Of a stretch of 25,011 nucleotides of DNA, positions 9,408-18,164 are shown in pieces (position 1 is the first letter of the stretch; every line of letters starts with the position of its first letter). This DNA comes from an uncultured bacterium (GTDB lineage Bacteria > Patescibacteriota > Gracilibacteria > Absconditabacterales > Absconditicoccaceae). Location of the stretch: the NCBI GenBank assembly GCA_937906635.1, contig CALCYP010000050.1:1-25011 (forward strand), read 5' to 3'. The translations under genes and the position numbers were made by a program. Below the pieces are notes generated by a model that made no database searches, was not told the origin of the DNA, and saw only the letters and a list, made by a program, of their open reading frames with translations.

Positions 9408-9917
9408 TTAAATTTGCACTCTCTTTTTCTTAAAAAAGGGTTGTTCATCCTCTCAAAACATATCAGAAATTGCTTTTGATGCCATTTCTTTTGTCTTATT
9501 TATAATCACTCAATTTGCTTTTGTCTCTACTTTATCTTTGATTTTATCCAAAAATTTCAAAACCTCTTCATCATCTATATCATTCCAAACCTTCTCCTCT
9601 ACTCCAAATATTTCTTTCAAATTAAAAATATCTTTTTCTTTATCATACGACAAAATTAATTCATGAGTTTTATATCCTCCCCTTCTAACTTTTTGAGTAT
9701 AATCCATCACCTTCAATAAATCATTTTCAGCATAAAAAGCTAATCAACTTGATTTTCAATTTTTTGGATAATCATTGTGTCAAAAATTCTTTTGGATTTC
9801 TTGTATCCATCTATAAAAAGAAAAACGAGCAAACTCTTTTCATTTTGTCTCTGCTTCCTTTCCATAATCATAATCAACACTTTCAACCTTAAAAAAATCT
9901 GGTGTTTGTCCTAACAT
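9408..9917 (-). CDS. Hypothetical protein, 169 aa
   Basis: A continuous frame from ATG 9917 to TAA 9408 contains at least seven UGA glycines. The sequence is hydrophilic and charged, with two aromatic/basic segments (FARFSFYRWIQEIQKNFGHN and YTQKVRRGGYKTHELILSYD) and an acidic-basic helical stretch (DDEEVLKFLDKIKDKV). There is no signal peptide or membrane helix, so it is probably cytoplasmic. It converges on the methyltransferase gene with a 10-nt gap. I do not recognise a family. Confidence 0.7.
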
Positions 9918-10026
9918 ATTTATAATGTATTAAAATATAAAAAAACATACACGAATATTATAACCGAAATAGATTCATTTGTCAAATTTTTGAGGACTTT
10001 TTTAGGAAAAGAAAAAGACTTTCATC

Positions 10027-10055
10027 TTGATTTTATACAAACATTTAAATATAAA
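10027..10055 (+). promoter_or_regulatory. Promoter of lspA, predicted leaderless
   Basis: TTGATT (10027-10032) and TATAAA (10050-10055) are separated by exactly 17 bp. The predicted transcription start (about 10062) falls at the ATG at 10063, so the mRNA would have essentially no leader. Confidence 0.6.
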
Positions 10056-10062
10056 AGACACT

Positions 10063-10482
10063 ATGAAAAAACGAATCTCAACTATAATATTTATAATCAC
10101 TTTCATCCTACTAGACCAGGTATCTAAATATTTTTTTTATGATAATACTTTTTTAGAAGACTTGCCATTTTTTGAACCATCTTTTAATACAGGGATATCT
10201 CGATCATTACCAGTAAACTTAATTTTAGTAATTGCTCTAACAATTATCATATCAGCTTTAATCCTTATATGATACAAAAAAAATTATATATGAAAACGAG
10301 CAACGATATTTTTGATTTGATGAACATTGGGAAATTTAATCGATAGAATTTTTTTGTGATGAGTCAGAGATTTCATTTTAGTTTTCAAACGATTCCCTGT
10401 ATTTAATTTAGCCGATACTTTCATCTGCACATGAACAGCCCTCATAATAATCAAAGAATTATTTTTGAATAAAAAGAAATAA
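10063..10482 (+). CDS. lspA: Lipoprotein signal peptidase (signal peptidase II)
   Basis: The product is 139 aa and should be a membrane aspartic protease that cleaves the signal peptide of diacylated prolipoproteins. The expected four-helix layout is visible. LLDQVSKYFF (about 17-26) is the conserved first-helix segment with Asp, and FNTGISRS stands for the usual FN-x-G motif. The two catalytic aspartates lie in GNLIDRI and in FNLADTFI. Length is slightly short (family about 150-170 aa). I chose ATG 10063, because an upstream in-frame TTG at 10027 overlaps the -35 box of a good promoter. UGA encodes the Gly in several conserved places. Confidence 0.92.
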
Positions 10483-10829
10483 TAAAAAACTAAATTTCAT
10501 GCAATTTCACCAGCAAGCTACCCAAGTCAATCTAATTCTACCAATATCAAAAAAGGTGCCAACCAAAAAAACAGTAAAAAGGAAAACAAAATTCTTCATC
10601 GCAAGCTCCTCAGAATGACACCTAACATCTATCGACCGTAGACATCTGACTATTGACTGCCGACTACTGACTGCCGACTGACGACAGCAGACTGCCGACT
10701 AAAAACAAAAATAATAGGGGAAATTGGTCAAAAAACTTTTTTACAAAATTCTATTGAAAAATAAAAAATTTTTCTTAAATTACAAAATGTAATCAATATT
10801 ACAATTTTTAGTTTTTATGAATTACGAAA
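10483..10829. other. Intergenic region holding two repeat types
   Basis: No convincing gene lies in these 347 bases. They hold a solo right half of the CATTCTGA-type element and a GACT-type repeat (see 10591-10700), followed by AT-rich DNA. Near 10755-10785 TTGAAA and TAAATT are 16 bp apart, a weak promoter candidate for the downstream OB-fold gene. Confidence 0.5.
10591..10700. repeat. Half CATTCTGA-type element plus GACT-type repeat, copy 3
   Basis: ATTCTTCATCGCAAGCTC then CTCAGAATGAC (10591-10619) matches the right half of the element in the U32 gene. From 10631 follow reiterated words GACTATTGACTGCCGACTA and ACTGACTGCCGACTGACG, shared with the copy at 6085-6203. Confidence 0.65.
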
Positions 10830-11150
10830 ATGGAATTTGAAGGAATTATTACAATGATTTGAAGCGAAGAAACAGTTTGAGCAAACAATTCACGTAAAGT
10901 TACATTTGTGGTTGAAGAAGAGACAGACAGAGAATTTAAATGATCTATTGCTATCGACTTATGGAATGACAAAGTTGATTTGATAAAAGAATTCAAGCAA
11001 GGTGATAGGGTAAAAGCTGGATTAAACTTTAGAGCCAGAGAATACAATGGAAGGCGATTCAACTGAATTTCTGCATGGAGATTAGATAAATTAGATGGAT
11101 CTGCTCCAGCTGCAAAATCAGCTCCTGCTGATGATGACTTACCATTCTAA
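10830..11150 (+). CDS. DUF3127-family OB-fold protein with SSB-like acidic tail
   Basis: The product is 106 aa. It starts MEFEGIITMIGSEETVG, continues with RKVTFVVEEETDREF, AIDLWNDKVDLIKEFKQGD and FRAREYNGRRFNGISAWRL. This is the strand pattern of DUF3127, a small OB-fold family related to single-stranded DNA-binding proteins. An Ala/Pro/Ser linker leads to the C-terminus DDDLPF, very like the acidic partner-binding tip of SSB. Nucleic-acid binding is therefore likely, and it may serve as an accessory SSB. The ATG at 10830 is chosen because an earlier ATG (10817) is out of frame. A terminator follows at 11177. Confidence 0.82.
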
Positions 11151-11176
11151 GTGAAACTTTTTCTTCAAACAAAAGA

Positions 11177-11203
11177 GGCACACCATTAGGCGTGTCTTTT
11201 TTT
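11177..11203 (+). terminator. Rho-independent terminator after the OB-fold gene
   Basis: GGCACACC, ATTA, GGCGTGTC form an eight-pair stem (one GU pair, one mismatch) followed by seven T. It lies 26 nt after the stop codon of the OB-fold gene and between it and the convergent yhhQ-like gene. Confidence 0.8.
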
Positions 11204-11220
11204 ATATTTTTTGAAAAATT

Positions 11221-11904
11221 TTATCTATTTACTTTCAACGAATTTTCATAAATTTGTGCCTTTTTTGTGACAAAAATTGTAATTGGCAAAACAATAATTT
11301 CATACACAACTTTGAATATTATTTGAGTCACAATCATAGTAATCAGCACTTTGAATGGCATTGCACCAATAAATGCCAATGGAATAAATATTCCACTATC
11401 TACCGTTTCTCATACCAAACTTGAAATTATCGCTCTGCGACCAAATCATTTATTATCATCTGGATGCTTGGATTTCATTTTCTGAAAAATCTTGTCATTT
11501 ACAAAATCTCAAACTACATAAGCCACCAAGCTTGAAATAAGTACTCTCCATGTATTTCACAAAACTATAGAATAAGCACCAGCATTTTCAAAATACTCTG
11601 GAGCTTTCATATTGATAACGGCAAAAAAAGTCAGAGACATAAACAAATTACAAGCGAATCACAAATAACAAGTAATCCTACTCCACTTATATCAGTATAC
11701 CTCACTAAAAACATCTGACAAAATATAAGTTATTGGGAAAACTATTATTGCTCATGTCATCACTATCCCAAATGGTAACTGGACTTGCCTTCAAGTAATC
11801 ACATTGCTTATCAACAATGTTACAACAAATATCACAGTCAAAATTAATTTCAACGAACTGTGAGATTCTTCCGTTTCTTCTTTAATCTTACCTATCTTTT
11901 TCAT
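11221..11904 (-). CDS. yhhQ: Queuosine-precursor transporter, YhhQ/VUT family
   Basis: The product is 227 aa with about six transmembrane helices. Characteristic segments are VIVFPITYILSDVFSEVYG, YKGSRITCYLGFACNLFM, then LISSLVAYVVGDFVNDKIF and a C-terminal VVYEIIVLPITIFVTKKAQI helix. The family (PF02592) imports preQ0/preQ1 or queuine. The gene is about 8 kb from tgt, whose product uses such bases, which supports a salvage role; which base is carried cannot be told. The ATG at 11904 gives the usual short charged N-terminus (MKKIGKIKEE). TTA at 11221 is the TAA stop. Confidence 0.85.
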
Positions 11905-11927
11905 CCATCAAAATCTACAATTAAATA

Positions 11928-12257
11928 TTAGTCTACCAACTCAATTTCTGAATCAAAAAATTGTTCTTGAAATGCAGTCTGCTCCCTAATCTCCTCTACT
12001 GAAAATTTCATTCATTTTGGTGCTGCCACTCGCTTGTCCTCTACATCATTTGTACGATGGATTACAGCAATTACATCTCAATCAAAAATCTCTAATGGCT
12101 CATCTATTCACATCACATACACATCCTGCTCTTCTCAATCTCATCACATTACACCATCTACATATCCGTAATTCAATGAATAAAAAATGTTTTTGTGTTT
12201 CGGATGATAGGTTCACAATGGTCTATCAATCACAACATGTACATGTTTTGGAATCAT
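11928..12257 (-). CDS. Inorganic pyrophosphatase-like protein (short form)
   Basis: The product is 109 aa. VHVVIDRPLGTYHPKHKN, YSLNYGYVDGV, then GGDGEEQDVYVMG correspond to the substrate/metal region of family I inorganic pyrophosphatases, with the acidic DGEEQD cluster as the likely metal site. It is far shorter than canonical enzymes of about 170 aa. Such short relatives are annotated as pyrophosphatases in several bacteria, but the true substrate may differ. Nearly all Gly here are UGA, including three in the GGDG region. It lies 23 nt upstream of yhhQ on the same strand and may be co-transcribed with it. Confidence 0.7.
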
Positions 12258-12380
12258 AAAATATTTCTATAAATTAAAATTTAAGTTGAACTTTGTTTGG
12301 AGATTTAGCCATGATTTAATGAAAAACATCTCAACAAATTAACAATTCTTTATCCTAAAATCAGCCACTAACCGGTTTTA

Positions 12381-12866
12381 TTATTTAAATTTTAAAACTA
12401 TTTCATCTGTTGTAATGTCTAATTTTGTCAATTTTATTCATGCTTGCTGAAACATTTTTTTTGCTGCGATGTTTCATGGAGTTCAATCGTATTTATCTGA
12501 TAAATATATTATTTCTTTAATTCCAGACTGGATTATTACTTTTGCACATTCATTGCATGGAAATAATGCAACATAAATTTTGCTATTTTTTAAATTTCTT
12601 CATCCACTATTTAATACAGCATTTACTTCAGCGTGAACTACAAAAGGGTATTTTGTATCCAAAAAATCTCATTCTCTATCTCGTGGTAATTCTTCGTCGC
12701 TACATCCACATGGAAATCCATTGTACCCAATTCAAACGATATGATTGTCCTGATTTACTATACATGCTCAAACTTGAGTGTTTGGATCTTTGCTTCTTTG
12801 TGCAGAGAGTATTGCAATTCACATAAAATATTCATCTCGTGATATATAATTTTGTCTTTTTGGCAT
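12381..12866 (-). CDS. dCMP deaminase (ComEB-type cytidine/deoxycytidylate deaminase)
   Basis: The product is 161 aa. The zinc-dependent deaminase signature is complete: VHAEVNAVLN with the zinc His and the catalytic Glu, and FPCNECAKVIIQSGI with both zinc cysteines. SAQRSKDPNTQVGACIV and GIGYNGFPCGCSD are the N-terminal hallmarks of the dCMP deaminase branch, which makes dUMP for dTMP synthesis. The start MPKRQNYISRDEYFMG is typical. It converts nucleotides in the same pathway space as FolD, whose divergent gene begins 123 nt away. The 123 nt after its stop (12258-12380) show nothing recognisable. Confidence 0.9.
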
Positions 12867-12989
12867 TTTTGATATATAAAGATAAATTGTTTTTTATTTA
12901 CTGAATAATTCAAAAAAATCAAGAATTATTTGCTTTATGTTTTTGTTTTTGTAATATAACGTATTATTTATACTGAAAATTGTCATGTT

Positions 12990-13850
12990 ATGATATTAAA
13001 TGGAAAAGAATTAGCGGAAAGAATAAAATTAGATTTGGCTAAAAAAGTTCAAAAAGTTTTTCCAGATAAAAAAAATTATGTATGAATTATTTATCTATGA
13101 GACAATAAATCTTCGGCCACTTATGTCAGAATGAAGAAGAAGTTTGGAGAAGAAATTTGATTGAAAACTGAAATTTTTGGTCAAGAAAAAGAGTATGATA
13201 AACTTGAAAATGTGATAGACCTAATTCATCAACTAAATGATGACAAAAATTGTCTCGGGTTCATCATCCAGCTTCCATTACCTGATCATTTACAAAAACA
13301 CAAAGCACAATTACTTTCATTAGTCGCTCCCGACAAAGATATTGATTGATTATGATGAGTTTTGACATGATTGTCCAGTATTTGATTAATTGATTTTATT
13401 CCTGCAACGGCGAGAGCTGTCGTTACACTTTTGAAAGAGTATAAATTATATGATTTGAAATGAAAAATAGTTACAGTGATATGACAAAGTAATATTTCTG
13501 GAAAACCATTGGTTGATGAATTTATCAAACAGCAAGCGACAGTCTATTCATGCAATGAATTTACTCCAACTGAAGAATTAAAATCATTGTGTAAAAAGTC
13601 TGATTATATCGTTTCTTGTACTTGAGCAATTCATTTGATAAACAGAGATTTTGTTCGTGATGACAAGAGCCAAATATTGGTAGATGTGTGATATGGATAC
13701 AAAGATTGAAAAGCAGTCTGAGATATAGATTTTGAGAGTGTGAAAGATTTGGTAAAAGATATTACACCAGTTCCTGGTGGCGTTTGACCACTCACAGTAG
13801 CAAGTATTTTCTCAAATTTGTTTACAATAGAGGAAGGACTAAAAAAATAA
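12990..13850 (+). CDS. folD: Methylenetetrahydrofolate dehydrogenase/cyclohydrolase
   Basis: The product is 286 aa, the normal length. It should be a bifunctional enzyme interconverting 5,10-methylene-, methenyl- and 10-formyl-THF. Visible motifs are SSATYVRMKKKFGEEIG with the catalytic-Lys region, GFIIQLPLPDHL, PDKDIDG, PATARAV, VTVIGQSNISGKP at the Rossmann loop, SCTGAIHLI, VDVGYG and TPVPGGVGPLTVA. The family has invariant Gly at several of these points and the DNA has TGA there, which makes this gene one of the best proofs of the code change. ATG 12990 fits the family start. A TATACT box at 12969-12974 suggests a leader of about 9 nt without an RBS. Confidence 0.95.
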
Positions 13851-13856
13851 TATATG

Positions 13857-13884
13857 TTGACTTATGTAAGAAAAAATATATAAT
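13857..13884 (+). promoter_or_regulatory. Near-consensus promoter of the 84-aa orphan gene
   Basis: TTGACT (13857-13862) and a perfect TATAAT (13879-13884) are 16 bp apart. The predicted leader is about 40 nt and contains AAAGGA at 13908, unusually far from the ATG for a ribosome-binding site. Confidence 0.7.
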
Positions 13885-13930
13885 TACCATAGCGAATTCA
13901 CTGAATAAAGGAACTTAAAATTATAATATT

Positions 13931-14185
13931 ATGTTACAAAACATTGAACATTATTCTGAAGGAGCCAAATATGATGTGCTTTGTGATCTCCTTCGTAAGG
14001 AAATGGTCGAAATTATCTATGATGGAGAACTTCCTAATGGAGTTGTTCCACCTGTGTCAATTGTTGGCACCGTGACGTTTGTAGGAACTAAAAGGTTCTC
14101 TTTCCGACCACAGTTTCCGAAAAACAAGGAAGATGAGGAGATATCATTGGAAATTGAAAAGGTTATAGCCTTTGATATTCTGTAA
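13931..14185 (+). CDS. 84-aa protein of unknown function, no UGA codons
   Basis: The frame MLQNIEHYSEGAKYDVLCDL to the end (VIAFDIL) is complete without any UGA. All five glycines use GGA or GGC, whereas neighbouring genes mostly use UGA. The protein is acidic with an N-terminal helix (DVLCDLLRKEMVEIIY), a Pro/Val/Gly-rich middle (GVVPPVSIVGTVTFVG) that looks like beta strands, and a charged C-terminal part. It has its own near-consensus promoter and a strong terminator, so it is a monocistronic unit. Base composition is richer in G+C than its surroundings. I do not recognise a family. Confidence 0.75.
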   Translation: MLQNIEHYSEGAKYDVLCDLLRKEMVEIIYDGELPNGVVPPVSIVGTVTFVGTKRFSFRPQFPKNKEDEEISLEIEKVIAFDIL

Positions 14186-14207
14186 CATCTCTGTAATCAC
14201 AAAAAAA

Positions 14208-14232
14208 GGTTAGTCGTATCGGCTAACCTTTT
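14208..14232. terminator. Bidirectional Rho-independent terminator
   Basis: GGTTAGTCG, TAT, CGGCTAACC form a nine-pair stem (one GU pair) with seven A on the left and a TTTT run on the right. It serves the 84-aa gene on the plus strand and the U32 gene (stop at 14251) on the minus strand. Confidence 0.88.
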
Positions 14233-14250
14233 ACATATTTTTGGTTTTTT

Positions 14251-15585
14251 TTATTCATACAAAATTTCTCGTCCAGAAATGTCTTTGTCTGTCAAAATGT
14301 AGACTTTTGGTAAATTACAGTTTGCACTTTCTAACTCATTTCCATTTTCTTTTGCAATATCTAATATTTCAAGTTCTCCAAATCAATCTGCTGATAAATA
14401 TTTTAATTTCATTCATCTTTCGATGACTTCTTTTGGTGTGAACTCAAAATATTTTTTTCAGTTTTTTTCAATAAATTTTTCTCAGAAGATTCAGAAATAA
14501 TTTCTACAGAATGTTGGCCCAGGACTTGCTAAGTTTGTGCTTGTTACAATATTGTCATTCTGAGGCGTAGCCGAAGAATCTTTTTTAGATTCTTCACTTC
14601 ACTTCGTTTCGTTCAGAATGACGTTACTCTCTTCTCGTCATTCTACTTCTCATTCTGGATAATTTGCCAATTTATTGAACAAAAATCCATCCCAATATGG
14701 CCTATGTGGAATTTTTTCTACTAATCATTTTATTTCTGGATCTATCTCTTTTCACTCTAGGATACAATCTCTGACATGCTTGTATGCTTTTACCATAGCT
14801 CAGACATAGAATTCTGATTTGCTTCTTCATTCTATCTTCATAGCATCTACATATGGCATAATTTCAGCTAATCTGTCTATAGTACAAAGATCTTTTGAAG
14901 ACAAAATATATGATCAAGACCCATCTCATTCCATTTGAAATAATTTTCATGGTCTTTTTTCTTCTTCAAGTCGTACTTTGTACTTGAATCTACAATTGTG
15001 TGAACATTCTCATTTGTTTGCTTGTCTTCAATTCATATAATCTCACAAAAGACACCTTCATGAATAAGCCATACACATAGCTCAATGGATGAATACTTCT
15101 AATTCCATATCTGGTACTTTTTCTTTGATTTCTTTGATTTCATCTATGTGTAATTCTCTTGCTAAAACGATTCTTTTTACTCCTAAATCTCTCCAAAACT
15201 TGATCGATTCATAATTTAGTGTAGATGTCTGTGTACTCAAGTGCATATGAACTTTGGGAAAATATTTCCTCAAAACATTAAAAGTACCAGGATCGGAAAA
15301 AATTATTGCATCAGGATTTGTATCGGCAATTTGCTCTGTCACAGATTCAAATATTTTGATATCGGAATTTCTTGGAAAGATATTCATAGTCAAAAGGGCT
15401 CTGGATCAATTTTCGTGGATTGCATTGATAGTTTTTTTCAAAACATCAAAATCTTTGACTTTATTTTGTCTCATCCTAAGGGATGTGAAAGGGACTCAGA
15501 TATAAACATCTTCTGCTCAATATTTACTAGCAATTACAGCTTTTTCATACGATCATCCAGGTGCTACTATTACGGGTTTATTCAT
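14251..15585 (-). CDS. U32 family protein (TrhP-like tRNA hydroxylation protein) with in-frame repeat
   Basis: The product is 444 aa. It starts MNKPVIVAPGGSYEKAVIAS and has AEDVYIG, NIFPRNSDIKIF, DAIIFSDPGTF, HLSTQTSTLNYESIKFW, VKRIVLARELHIDEI and the family core MELEVFIHGAMCMAYSGRC, with further cysteines in GECSHNCR that probably bind an Fe-S cluster. SKDLCT and DAMKIEGRS are also typical. In bacteria the U32 pair hydroxylates U34 of tRNA or a 23S rRNA base from prephenate-derived chemistry; which activity applies is not shown. After YWDGFLFNKLA a 69-bp palindrome (14554-14622) is translated as 23 residues before the C-terminal TRAM-like part. Stop TAA is at 14251, next to the shared terminator. 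Confidence 0.87.
14554..14622. repeat. 69-bp CATTCTGA-type palindromic element within the U32 gene
   Basis: GTCATTCTGA at 14554 mirrors TCAGAATGAC ending 14622, and CCGAAGAATC mirrors GATTCTTC around a short central loop. The element fills exactly 23 codons on codon boundaries and includes one UGA. Confidence 0.82.
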
Positions 15586-15744
15586 TTGTGCAATTTTTAA
15601 TTATAATAAAAACGTTTCATTTAATTATAGTTTTATTGATTAATTTCTCAATATAAATTAAGTAGTAATTCTGAATATAATGCTTTGCTTTATTTCTGCA
15701 TTTTATTATAATAAGGTGTTATTTTAATTATTTGACTATATATT

Positions 15745-16254
15745 ATGTTGGAGACATGACATGGATTAAATAATGATCCGAAATTAAATCGATATATATG
15801 AAAATATAATGACGCTTTTCAGTATTTGAAATTAACTGGAAAATTTTGAATAGAAGATAAAATTGTTGATATAAAAAGGTGACTTATATTTGATGATGGT
15901 AAATCTTTTTTTTGGGATTATTTGGATTCAACGCATGCTCCGATAAAAAATGGAGTTGGTAATAAATGAATTAATTGTATAAAATTTATTTTAAACAATG
16001 GGAAAGAAATTACTGTAGCAGAAATTATAAATACAACACAAAAGCTTCCTCAGTGAATTTGTACTATAGAATGATTTGTCGATAAGTTGGATGCTTTTTG
16101 AGATTCTTATTCGCTAAATTCCTACAAAAACAAAGTATATGATATTTTATGAGAAATAAGAGTTGCTGAGCATGAGTATTTTTTATCAAGGAATGAACAA
16201 GAAAAGCAGAGAAGTGCAGAATTGATAAATTTATTGTGTAACGAGTGAAATTAG
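15745..16254 (+). CDS. Hypothetical protein, 169 aa
   Basis: ATG 15745 opens a frame with about a dozen UGA glycines ending at TAG 16252-16254. The protein begins MLETGHGLNNDPKLNRYIGK, contains IFDDGKSFFWDYLD, an LNNGKEITVAEIINTTQKLP segment and a charged C-terminal helix (RNEQEKQRSAELINLLCNEG). It has no signal peptide or membrane helix. The stop overlaps the stop of the opposing membrane-protein gene (TTAG shared). The 159 bases upstream (15586-15744) are AT-rich with no clear signal. I do not recognise a family. Confidence 0.65.
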
Positions 16255-17180
16255 TATATTTCATCAACTTTTTTCGTTGTCTCTGAAATTTTGTATACTT
16301 TTGACCAGTATAGTATTTTGAAAAGAATAAAAGCTATTCAGCTCATAACGAAAATAGCAATTCTAATGAATCAGTACAAAAGAAGGTAAGAAAGTAAAAT
16401 TACAGATCGTTTTACTCCATCATTTGCTAATATTGTATTTATCTCATTTAATAGTAAATCGCAAACTCATTCACTGTATTCGTTTTTGTCTGCTAAAACC
16501 TGATCAATAGTACCAGCTTTAAATTTATTTATTTTATTTATTATTGGGTTCTCTGAATTTCATTTAGATGATGATATATCTACATCGTTGATATTGTTTA
16601 TCAAATTTGAAACATTTTTTTCGAATTTGTTTGGGCTGTCCGTTCCTTCTGATTTTTTATTTTTTATCATGGCAAATGGTTTTTCTACGAATTCAAATAA
16701 TTTACTAGAAGCATCATTTAGTCATTGGCAAGTGAAAGGGAAACTTTGAAACATACCGACGAAAGCGATACTATACATGATTGATATGCATAAAGTAAAA
16801 ATATATCATCATCTAGTAAAATATCATATACTATTGAAATTAATCATTTTGATAGAATAAAATAGAGCTCAGATGGCTCAGTTTAGCATTAGTAATGATA
16901 AAATTATTCGTGCATTGATTTCTCGTTTTAGTATAAAAAATAGAGGAATTTCAATAGCACATAAACAGGCTAATATCAGTATGAAATGCCGTATGGTCAT
17001 GTGTTTTAAATCAATGAAAAGGAAATGAAAAAATATGAAAGTCAGAAAGATAAAGGTAATAGATCCAAGTATGTCATGTAATCCAAAAAGATATATGATT
17101 GATAGCACATAACTTCACAATGTAAGAATCATAAAAATCAAACTTCTAATTGTTATCTTGTAGAATAGTTTTTTAGTCAT
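16251..17180 (-). CDS. Multi-pass membrane protein co-transcribed with prepilin peptidase
   Basis: The product is 309 aa. ATG 17180 begins one base after the prepilin peptidase stop. The N-terminal part has about four to five transmembrane helices (IRSLIFMILTLGSYVLSIIY, then ITFIFLTFIFFHFLFI, then HFILILACLCAIEIPLFFIL). A soluble region of about 110 residues (KKSEGTDSPNKFEKNVSNLI onwards, to NEINTILANDGVKRS) and a final hydrophobic segment follow. The coupling to the peptidase suggests a role in pilus assembly or membrane maturation. No family signature is recognised. A plus-strand open frame across 16388-16860 is only the shadow of this gene. Confidence 0.7.
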
Positions 17181-17181
17181 T

Positions 17182-18015
17182 TTATCAATGTAGTACAAAT
17201 ACGGTAAAATAGTTTCCAAGTAATATCAATATCCATAATGCAAAAATCATTGCCGGTATAAATGGTAATTCTTTTGATTTATTTTTGTTAATTAAATATC
17301 TGATTCATGCATAAACAAGTCAGATAATGCTACTCAAAATGATGAATATTAGACAAAATGAGACAAAGTTTGAAAAACTTGTAGCAATATTATTGTATGA
17401 AAAAACAAAAGGAAATAAAATTCAAATAGTCCCTGCAAGATATATGTCTCATTGACCAAATCATTCTCATTTTGTTTTGTATTTTAGTTTTACATAATAT
17501 TTTGCAGCAAAATATATTCATAAAAAGACTAAGATAAAAATTACAGTTGAAATAATAATTTCTTTGATTGGTTGTTTGATTACCGAGAATACTAAAGCAA
17601 TTAATGTTGTAATAATTCGCATTGGGAAATGTAATTCGTATTTCGTACAGTCGGCAAATATCAATAATGTGAGTCATCGATTGATTGCTAATCGTGCTAT
17701 CAGTTCTCAGATATTTCAGTATGGGAAAAATAAGTATGTTCATACAAAAACAAGTCACATAATTACTTCCATAATTCGATAGAGATCACTCAATTTTGTT
17801 CAGCAATTTTTGCATTTTCATTTTTGTACAAAAAAACTTATGAGTGGTATTAATTCAGTAGCAGACAATGTCTTTCAGCATTTATCGCATTTTGAGCGAC
17901 CAAATAAGATTGATTTAATTCCCTGTCTATCTCGATTTCTACCTATTAATACTCATCAAAATGATCCAAAAATTGTTCACAGTACAAAGAATAAGCAAAT
18001 TTTTAGCGTACTCAT
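17182..18015 (-). CDS. pilD: Type IV prepilin peptidase (A24 family)
   Basis: The product is 277 aa. It cleaves and usually N-methylates type IV pilin precursors in the inner membrane. The N-terminus reads VLGTIFGSFGGVLIGR, followed by the zinc-binding CDKCGKTLSATELIPLISF and CKNCGTKLSDLYR motifs. The catalytic aspartates are in IFADCTKYELHFP and in FGQGDIYLAG (G-x-G-D). About seven hydrophobic helices are present. Three of the four Gly around these motifs are UGA. ATG 18015 gives the expected short leader MSTLKICLFF. It overlaps closely with the following membrane protein gene in an apparent operon. No prepilin with a clear A24 cleavage site lies in this window. Confidence 0.9.
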
Positions 18016-18093
18016 TACGATTTTTAGTAAATTTCAAAGTGTTTATAGTTTATATTTTATTGCTTGAAAATCAATAAATTTAGTTGAAAGTAG

Positions 18094-18160
18094 ATAATTA
18101 ATAATTAAAAAGTAATAATTAATAATGAAGGATTTATTCTTAATTATTCATTCTTAATTA
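18094..18160. repeat. AT-rich inverted/direct repeat, second copy
   Basis: TAATTAATAATTAA words on the left face TTAATTATTCATTCTTAATTA on the right; the TTCTTAATTA word is shared with 2028-2095. It fills most of the space between the divergent pilD and DUF4012 genes and ends five bases before the DUF4012 start codon. Confidence 0.5.
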
Positions 18161-18164
18161 AACT

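Noticed and set aside
10459..10599. Possible 46-aa minus-strand peptide (MKNFVFLFTVFLVGTFF start)
   Set aside because: It overlaps the end of lspA and begins inside a dispersed repeat; there is no promoter, RBS or family support.
16388..16860. Plus-strand open frame opposite the membrane protein gene
   Set aside because: Its translation has no coherent domain, while the minus strand continues a clear membrane protein coupled to pilD.
17564..18067. Plus-strand frames opposite pilD
   Set aside because: They are shadows; the minus strand carries all prepilin peptidase motifs in one frame.
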